DNA from: Vibrio chagasii
GTDB taxonomy: Bacteria > Pseudomonadota > Gammaproteobacteria > Enterobacterales > Vibrionaceae
NCBI RefSeq assembly: GCF_002954585.1
Contig: NZ_MSCI01000003.1
Coordinates: 17,585 to 81,584 of the forward strand
Reading direction: 5' to 3'
Length of the DNA: 64,000 nt
This document shows positions 58,116 to 64,000 of this stretch, one piece after another. Below the pieces are notes generated by a model. The model did no database searches. It was not told where the DNA came from and was given only the letters and a program-made list of their open reading frames with translations. The translations under genes and the position numbers were made by a program. Each line of letters starts with the position of its first letter. Position 1 is the first letter of the stretch.

Positions 58116-60287
58116 TTACAGAGAACTTGCTTGTTGAGCGTCGTAAAAGCTTTCGCCTTTCTCTGCCATATCAAGCAATAGTTGAGGAACTTGGTACATT
58201 GCACCTAAGTCTTGGTAGCCCTTCGCCATTTCTACGAAGTTACCAATACCCACACTGTCTAAGTAGCGGAATACGCCGCCTCGGAATGGAGGGAAGCCTA
58301 AACCGTAAACCAGTGCCATATCCGCTTCTTGCGGTGTCGCGATGATGCCTTCTTCTAAACAAAGAACGACTTCGTTGATCATTGGAATCATCACACGCTG
58401 GATAATTGTTTGGTCATCAAAATCTTGTGGTGCTTGGCATACGTCAGCCAAGATAGGAAGAATGTCTTCAGAAAAGGTCTTCTTCGGACGACCACGTTTG
58501 TCTACGCTGTATGTGTAGAAACCGCTACCGTTTTTCTGACCGTATTTTTCAGCAACGTAAAGTGCATCAATCGCATCACGACCTTCTTTGCCCATACGCT
58601 CTGGGAAACCTTGCGCCATCACAGCTTGTGCGTGGTGTGCAGTGTCTAGGCCTACAACGTCTAGTAAGTAAGCCGGGCCCATTGGCCAACCGAACTTGCG
58701 TTCCATTACTTTATCGATCTTAGTGAAGTCAGCGCCGTCACGTAGCAACATGCTGAAACCGCCAAAGTAAGGGAAAAGTACACGGTTGACGAAGAAGCCT
58801 GGACAATCATTTACAACGATAGGTGATTTGCCCATCTTCGCTGCGTAAGCCACAACGCGATTAATCGTCTCTTCTGAAGTGTGCTCGCCACGGATGATCT
58901 CAACTAAAGGCATGCGATGCACTGGGTTAAAGAAGTGCATACCACAGAAGTTTTCTGGGCGTTTCAGAGATTTCGCTAGCAGGTTGATAGGAATCGTAGA
59001 AGTGTTTGACGTCAGTACTGTGTCTTCACCGACTAGACCTTCCACTTCGCTCAGTACCGCTGCTTTTACTTTCGGGTTTTCTACCACGGCTTCTACGACA
59101 ACGTCTGATTGCTCAACACCTGCGTAATGCAGGCTTGGAGTAATCGAAGACAGGATACCTGCCATCTTGAAGCCATCTAGGTGACCGCGAGATAGGCGCT
59201 TATTCAATAGCTTAGACGCTTCATTCATACCAAGGTCAAGCGATGCTTGTGCGATGTCTTTCATCATCACTGGCACGCCTTTCAGTGCAGATTGGTAAGC
59301 AATACCGCCACCCATGATGCCTGCACCTAGTACAGCAGCACGTTGAGTGTCTTTGGTTGCTGACTTACCTGCTTTTTTAGCAAGACCTTTGATGTATTGG
59401 TCATTTAGGAACAGACCAACCAGTGCTTTTGCTTCTTCAGATTTTGCCAGCTTGATGAAGTGTTTACGTTCGATATCGAGCGCTGCATCACGATCGCTGC
59501 GTGCCGCTTCTTCAATCGCAATGACTGAGGTAATTGGAGCTGGGTAGTGAGGGCCCGCTTTTTGAGCAACAAGGCCTTTCGCCATGGTAAAGCTCATCAT
59601 CGCTTCGAGTTTGCTTAGCGATAATGCTGATGTTTTCTGTTTGCGGCGTAATTGCCAGTCTAGTTTTTCATTGGCAGCCAGAGAAACGGTATTGATTGCC
59701 GACTCTAGCAGTTGGTCTGTTTCTACAATCGCGTCTAACAAGCCAATTTTTAGTGCCTCATCAGCTCGGCATGCTTTGCCTTGAGTGATGACTTCCATTG
59801 CACTGTCAGCACCGATAACGCGAGGCAGGCGCACACAACCACCAAAGCCAGGCATGATGCCAAGTTTGGTTTCAGGTAAACCAATGCTGGTGGTCTTGTC
59901 ACCGATACGGAAGTCAGTTGCTAATACACATTCACAACCGCCGCCTAGGGCATGGCCGCGCATCATTGAAAGAGTTGGAACAGGAAGGTCTTCTAGCTTG
60001 CTGAAGATGGAGTTTGCAAATCTTAACCATTCATCAAGTTCTGCTTCTGGCTTAGCAAATAGGCCAAGAAATTCAGTGATGTCTGCGCCTACAATGAATG
60101 CGTCTTTGTTTGAAGTTAAGATTAAACCACGTAGTCCTGCGTGAGCTTTAAGAGCGTCTAACGCTTTGTCTAGTGATTCTAAAGTAGCAAGGTCGAGTTT
60201 GTTTACAGAGGCTGGAGCACAGAAGCTTAATTCTGCAATGCCATCTTGTAATTCCTTTACCTGTAGGGTGTTAGCTTGGTAAATCAT
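58116..60287 (-). CDS. fadB: Fatty acid oxidation complex alpha subunit FadB
   Basis: A 723-residue trifunctional subunit. N-terminal crotonase domain (MRGHALGGGCECVLATDFRIG, hydratase/isomerase), then a 3-hydroxyacyl-CoA dehydrogenase domain with the NAD loop LGAGIMGGGIAYQ near 320 and the catalytic GMHFFNPVHRMPLVEI near 450. It heads fadBA under a FadR operator at 60358. Confidence 0.96.
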   Translation of the reverse strand: MIYQANTLQVKELQDGIAELSFCAPASVNKLDLATLESLDKALDALKAHAGLRGLILTSNKDAFIVGADITEFLGLFAKPEAELDEWLRFANSIFSKLEDLPVPTLSMMRGHALGGGCECVLATDFRIGDKTTSIGLPETKLGIMPGFGGCVRLPRVIGADSAMEVITQGKACRADEALKIGLLDAIVETDQLLESAINTVSLAANEKLDWQLRRKQKTSALSLSKLEAMMSFTMAKGLVAQKAGPHYPAPITSVIAIEEAARSDRDAALDIERKHFIKLAKSEEAKALVGLFLNDQYIKGLAKKAGKSATKDTQRAAVLGAGIMGGGIAYQSALKGVPVMMKDIAQASLDLGMNEASKLLNKRLSRGHLDGFKMAGILSSITPSLHYAGVEQSDVVVEAVVENPKVKAAVLSEVEGLVGEDTVLTSNTSTIPINLLAKSLKRPENFCGMHFFNPVHRMPLVEIIRGEHTSEETINRVVAYAAKMGKSPIVVNDCPGFFVNRVLFPYFGGFSMLLRDGADFTKIDKVMERKFGWPMGPAYLLDVVGLDTAHHAQAVMAQGFPERMGKEGRDAIDALYVAEKYGQKNGSGFYTYSVDKRGRPKKTFSEDILPILADVCQAPQDFDDQTIIQRVMIPMINEVVLCLEEGIIATPQEADMALVYGLGFPPFRGGVFRYLDSVGIGNFVEMAKGYQDLGAMYQVPQLLLDMAEKGESFYDAQQASSL

Positions 60288-60357
60288 TGTCTATCTCCAT
60301 GACATACAATCCACGATTGTTTGAGAGAATCTTGTTGTCTTTCTATTATTGTAGAAT

Positions 60358-60374
60358 ACCTGGTAAGACCAGTT
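60358..60374. promoter_or_regulatory. FadR operator upstream of fadBA
   Basis: ACCTGGTAAGACCAGTT fits the FadR consensus AACTGGTCNGACCAGTT at all but three positions, with the symmetrical TGGT...ACCA core intact. It is 71 bp before fadB, where repression in the absence of long-chain acyl-CoA is expected. Confidence 0.78.
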
Positions 60375-60514
60375 ATTCTAGTCTGTACCTCTGTAAGATG
60401 AATTTCAATACATTTTTTAAACAATTGTTTAACATTGTGCGATAGCACAGATCCTCTAACCCTTATTATTCACGCGTGATACACTTCGCAGCTCTTATTA
60501 ATTAAGTTAACGAT

Positions 60515-61138
60515 ATGAATGAACAGCCTTATTTAATACCGTCAGCTCCGGCTCTGTTTGAAGAAGAGATCAAGAAGAGCATCTTTATTACCCATCTTGC
60601 GCATACTCCAAGTGTAGAAGCCGCAAAGCAGTTCGTAGAGCAGGTAAAAAAAGAGCACGCTTCAGCGAGGCATAATTGTTGGGGCTTTGTTGCTGGTCGA
60701 CCTGAAGATTCAATGCTTTGGGGCTTCAGTGATGATGGAGAACCATCGGGCACGGCGGGTAAACCTATCTTGGCGCAATTGTCTGGATCGGGTGTCGGTG
60801 AATTAACGGCTGTCGTAACGCGTTACTCTGGTGGAATTAAGCTTGGAACCGGTGGTTTGGTTAAAGCTTATGGTGGCGGAGTGCAACAAGCTCTCAAGCT
60901 GCTTCAAACTATCGAGAAAAAAATAACCACAAAATTACGGCTAGAGTTAGACTATGGCTTTGTGCCAATCGCACAATCCATCATGGCTCAGCATCAGGCT
61001 GTTGAGGTCCAAGCGGATTATGGTGTGCAAGTTGAGCTTATTATTGAGATAGAGCTCCTTCAGGTAGATGCGTTTACCCAAACCATGATCAATAAAAGTG
61101 GTGCCAAGGCACTGGTAACGAAAGTAAAAGACAACTAG
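60515..61138 (+). CDS. yigZ: YigZ, IMPACT family protein
   Basis: A 207-residue two-domain protein. The N-terminal UPF0029/IMPACT domain has SARHNCWGF and the signature VVTRYSGGIKLGTGGLVKAYGGGV near residues 105-128; a ferredoxin-like C-terminal domain follows. Function is not established in bacteria. The fadB-yigZ-trkH-hemG order is shared with E. coli. Confidence 0.92.
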   Translation: MNEQPYLIPSAPALFEEEIKKSIFITHLAHTPSVEAAKQFVEQVKKEHASARHNCWGFVAGRPEDSMLWGFSDDGEPSGTAGKPILAQLSGSGVGELTAVVTRYSGGIKLGTGGLVKAYGGGVQQALKLLQTIEKKITTKLRLELDYGFVPIAQSIMAQHQAVEVQADYGVQVELIIEIELLQVDAFTQTMINKSGAKALVTKVKDN

Positions 61139-61172
61139 GAAGTGTGAAGCATTTCGCTTCGTTCAATAGCTC

Positions 61173-62630
61173 ATGCAATTTCGCTCAATTATTCGAATCG
61201 TCGGATTATTATTAGCACTTTTTAGTGTATCAATGCTCGCACCTGCGTTAGTCGCCCTGATCTATCGAGATGGTGCGGGTGTGCCATTTGTGACGACTTT
61301 CTTTGTTCTGTTATTTTGTGGCGCGACGTGTTGGTTTCCAAACCGACGTTATAAGCATGAGTTAAAAGCGCGCGATGGCTTTTTGATCGTAGTTCTTTTT
61401 TGGACGGTAATCGGTAGTGCGGGTGCTTTGCCGTTTTTGATCGCTGATAACCCGAATGTTTCGGTAACCGATGCATTTTTCGAATCCTTTTCTGCACTGA
61501 CTACTACCGGTGCGACGGTGATCGTCGGCCTTGATGACTTACCTAAGGCGATCTTGTTTTATCGCCAGTTCCTGCAATGGTTCGGTGGTATGGGTATCAT
61601 CGTATTGGCGGTAGCCATTCTCCCTGTTCTGGGCATCGGTGGCATGCAGTTGTACCGAGCTGAAATTCCAGGCCCAGTAAAAGACAGCAAAATGACCCCG
61701 CGTATCGCTGAAACAGCAAAAGCGCTGTGGTACATCTATCTCAGCCTAACCATTGCTTGTGCGGTTGCGTTTTGGCTCGCCGGCATGAGCTTCTTTGATG
61801 CAATCAGTCATAGCTTCTCTACTATTGCTATTGGTGGCTTCTCGACTCACGATGCAAGCATGGGCTATTTCAACAGTCCGGCTATCAACATGATTACTGT
61901 GGTGTTCCTGCTTATATCTGCATGTAATTATTCTCTTCACTTTGCCGCATTTGCTTCTGGTGGTGTGCATCCTAAGTATTACTGGAAAGATCCTGAGTTC
62001 CGCGCCTTTATCTTTATTCAGGCAGTACTGTTCTTGGTTTGTTTCTTATTACTGCTCAATCATCACTCTTATGACTCGTACTACGATGCTTTCGACCAAG
62101 CCTTGTTCCAAACCGTATCTATATCTACGACCGCTGGTTTTACAACGACTGGTTTCTCAGAGTGGCCCCTATTCTTACCCGTACTGCTTTTGTTTTCTTC
62201 TTTTATAGGGGGATGTGCAGGTTCTACGGGCGGTGGTATGAAAGTGATTCGAATCTTACTACTTACTCTGCAAGGTGCTCGTGAAATGAAGCGCCTTGTT
62301 CACCCACGCGCTGTCTATACCATTAAGGTCGGTGGCTCTGCACTATCACAACGTGTCGTAGATGCGGTTTGGGGTTTCTTCTCTGCATACGCATTAGTAT
62401 TTGTGGTTTGTATGCTAGCTCTTATAGCAACCGGTATGGACGAGTTGAGTGCTTTCTCTGCGGTAGCGGCGACGTTAAATAACCTTGGCCCAGGCCTTGG
62501 TGAAGTCGCGGTGCACTTTGGCGATGTGAACGACAAAGCAAAATGGGTACTTATCGTATCTATGCTGTTTGGCCGGTTAGAAATCTTCACTTTATTAATC
62601 TTATTGACCCCTACGTTTTGGCGTAGCTAA
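61173..62630 (+). CDS. trkH: Trk potassium uptake protein TrkH
   Basis: A 485-residue K+ channel subunit of the Trk system, working with cytoplasmic TrkA. Four M1-P-M2 repeats are visible, with pore loops such as SALTTTGATV, SIAIGGFSTHD, STTAGFTTTGF and LNNLGPG. No strong Shine-Dalgarno sequence. It lies between yigZ and hemG and overlaps neither. Confidence 0.95.
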   Translation: MQFRSIIRIVGLLLALFSVSMLAPALVALIYRDGAGVPFVTTFFVLLFCGATCWFPNRRYKHELKARDGFLIVVLFWTVIGSAGALPFLIADNPNVSVTDAFFESFSALTTTGATVIVGLDDLPKAILFYRQFLQWFGGMGIIVLAVAILPVLGIGGMQLYRAEIPGPVKDSKMTPRIAETAKALWYIYLSLTIACAVAFWLAGMSFFDAISHSFSTIAIGGFSTHDASMGYFNSPAINMITVVFLLISACNYSLHFAAFASGGVHPKYYWKDPEFRAFIFIQAVLFLVCFLLLLNHHSYDSYYDAFDQALFQTVSISTTAGFTTTGFSEWPLFLPVLLLFSSFIGGCAGSTGGGMKVIRILLLTLQGAREMKRLVHPRAVYTIKVGGSALSQRVVDAVWGFFSAYALVFVVCMLALIATGMDELSAFSAVAATLNNLGPGLGEVAVHFGDVNDKAKWVLIVSMLFGRLEIFTLLILLTPTFWRS

Positions 62631-62640
62631 GGACAACATT

Positions 62641-63168
62641 GTGGCAAAAGCTCTATTTTTATATTCAAGCCGTGAAGGGCAGACCAAGAAAATCTTGAAC
62701 TATATAAAAGAAGAAATGAGTGAGTTCGAATGTGAGCTTCAAGATCTGCATACTATTGGCAAGGTGGACTTTGCTCAATACGACAGAGTGTTGATTGGCG
62801 CATCGATTCGCTATGGCCACCTTAATAAGAAGCTATATCAATTTATTGATGCCAATCTTACTCAGTTGCAATCAAGCAAGGTTGCGTTCTTCTGCGTGAA
62901 CTTAACGGCGCGTAAAGAAGACCAAGGCAAAGATACACCAGAAGGCAGTGCTTATATTAAGAAGTTCCTTATCAAGTCTCCATGGCAGCCGACTTTAATC
63001 GGTGTATTTGCTGGTGCCCTCTATTACCCACGCTATAACTGGTTCGATAGAACCATGATCCGCTTTATTATGAATATGACAGGCGGTGAAACGGATACAA
63101 CTAAGGAAGTTGAGTACACAAACTGGGAAAAAGTCTCTTTGTTCACTGAAAAACTGAGGAATATGTAA
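62641..63168 (+). CDS. hemG: Menaquinone-dependent protoporphyrinogen IX dehydrogenase HemG
   Basis: A 175-residue flavodoxin-fold enzyme oxidising protoporphyrinogen IX to protoporphyrin IX for haem synthesis. Flavin loop YSSREGQTKKI (residues 8-18), and the HemG-specific long-chain insertion KKFLIKSPWQPTLIGVFAGALYYPRYNWFD. The start is GTG with AAGGAC upstream. It is the last gene before the rRNA operon. Confidence 0.93.
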   Translation: MAKALFLYSSREGQTKKILNYIKEEMSEFECELQDLHTIGKVDFAQYDRVLIGASIRYGHLNKKLYQFIDANLTQLQSSKVAFFCVNLTARKEDQGKDTPEGSAYIKKFLIKSPWQPTLIGVFAGALYYPRYNWFDRTMIRFIMNMTGGETDTTKEVEYTNWEKVSLFTEKLRNM

Positions 63169-63171
63169 GAG

Positions 63172-63194
63172 AAAAGCCTACTTTTGAGGCGTTT
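63172..63194 (+). terminator. Possible weak terminator of hemG
   Basis: AAAAGCCT (63172-63179) and AGGCGTTTT (63187-63195) form a short stem with a mismatch; a T-rich stretch follows. It is weak. Confidence 0.35.
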
Positions 63195-63247
63195 TGAGTT
63201 CTTTTTAATCGAACGAATAAAAAAACGGAAAAAACTTAAAAAAGGGC

Positions 63248-63275
63248 TTGCCAGTGTGATCGAAATCTCTATAAT
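63248..63275 (+). promoter_or_regulatory. rRNA operon promoter P1
   Basis: TTGCCA (63248-63253), a 16-bp spacer and a perfect TATAAT (63270-63275), with an A-rich UP-element-like stretch before it (63210-63243). The 16-bp spacer and the GC-containing discriminator after the -10 are typical of stringent rrn P1. Confidence 0.82.
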
Positions 63276-63375
63276 GCCACCTCGCTGACACGGGATGGCT
63301 TCTTAGGAAACCAAAACGAATCAGCAAGCCAAATTAGCCAAGCCAAGCGCTTGAAAAAAGTTTTGAAAATAGTGG

Positions 63376-63403
63376 TTGACACTAAAACTTAAATCGCTAA
63401 AAT
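63376..63403 (+). promoter_or_regulatory. rRNA operon promoter P2
   Basis: Perfect TTGACA (63376-63381), a 16-bp spacer and TAAAAT (63398-63403), about 128 bp after P1. Confidence 0.75.
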
Positions 63404-63437
63404 GGCCGTCCGATTTGAGCGAAGCTCAAAAAGGAAA

Positions 63438-63449
63438 AGCTCTTTAACA
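63438..63449 (+). promoter_or_regulatory. boxA antitermination site of the rrn leader
   Basis: AGCTCTTTAACA matches the E. coli rrn boxA TGCTCTTTAACA at 11 of 12 positions, recruiting the Nus complex for rRNA antitermination. Confidence 0.85.
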
Positions 63450-63638
63450 ATTTAAACCTATCAATCTGTGTGGGCACTCGTTGATGAATATCAAAAATGA
63501 AACTTCGGTTTCAACTTGATTTCAATGAACTGAGTGACCAATTCGAATCGTAAGATTCGGCACAGTCAATTCAACATTACTTAGCTTTTTATTAAGCGAA
63601 GAGAATGTAATCAGTATTCATTGAGTCACCAAAATCTT

Positions 63639-64000
<362 letters not shown>

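Noticed and set aside
61222..61497. 91-codon minus-strand frame opposite trkH
   Set aside because: Antisense shadow of a strongly conserved membrane-protein gene.

Overview
The window is 64 kb of a gammaproteobacterial main chromosome around its replication origin. The organism is almost certainly a Vibrio. The oriC aligns box by box with the E. coli origin and lies between mioC and mnmG. The window also holds a chromosomal parAB pair, a DUF2860 outer-membrane protein, a manganese riboswitch in front of a MneA-type exporter beside glyQS, and an uninterrupted ilvGMEDA operon. Its right edge is the first 362 nt of a 16S rRNA gene of vibrio type. A Splendidus-clade species is a guess from the 16S V1 region only. 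Nearly everything is core, vertically inherited DNA; I see no insertion sequence, prophage, integron or CRISPR array.

Layout. 1-2.2 kb: the end of an unidentified gene, trhA (hemolysin III family), a Spo0M-like protein, and a 460-bp stretch with two tandem, apparently unannotated small ORFs (43 and 55 codons) ending at a strong terminator. 2.2-7.2 kb: yihD, ccoG, srkA, dsbA and a DUF2860 barrel. 7.2-15.6 kb: comM, divergent from the attenuated ilvL-ilvGMEDA operon. 15.6-19.3 kb: the punR/punC divergent pair and glmU. 19.5-31 kb, all on the minus strand: atpIBEFHAGDC, parB, parA, rsmG, mnmG. 30.98-31.29 kb: oriC. 31.3-38.2 kb, minus strand: mioC, mnmE, yidC, yidD, rnpA, rpmH and a cystine-type ABC importer. 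38.4-44.6 kb, plus strand: dnaA, dnaN, recF, gyrB. 45-52.5 kb: ibpA with a heat-shock promoter and a probable RNA thermometer, avtA, malS, glyS, glyQ. 52.7-55.6 kb: Mn riboswitch, mneA, two small membrane proteins, tusA and a LysR regulator. 55.7-63.2 kb: acuI, fadA, fadB (with a FadR operator), yigZ, trkH, hemG. 63.2-64 kb: rrn promoters P1 and P2, boxA and the start of 16S rRNA.

How it works together. The centre is the initiation and segregation apparatus: oriC with R1-R4 DnaA boxes, 13 GATC sites and an AT-rich unwinding element; dnaA with its own DnaA boxes; parAB; and a degenerate parS-like site inside recF. Around it are high-dosage housekeeping genes (ATP synthase, rRNA, the rpmH-rnpA-yidC module, gyrase, clamp). 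Regulation readable from sequence includes the ilv attenuator, the Mn riboswitch, the ibpA sigma-32 promoter and ROSE-like leader, the FadR operator before fadBA, FNR-like sites before ccoG and atp, and a possible PhoB promoter before a small membrane protein. Many start codons were moved from the longest reading frame to the one supported by Shine-Dalgarno spacing and family length.
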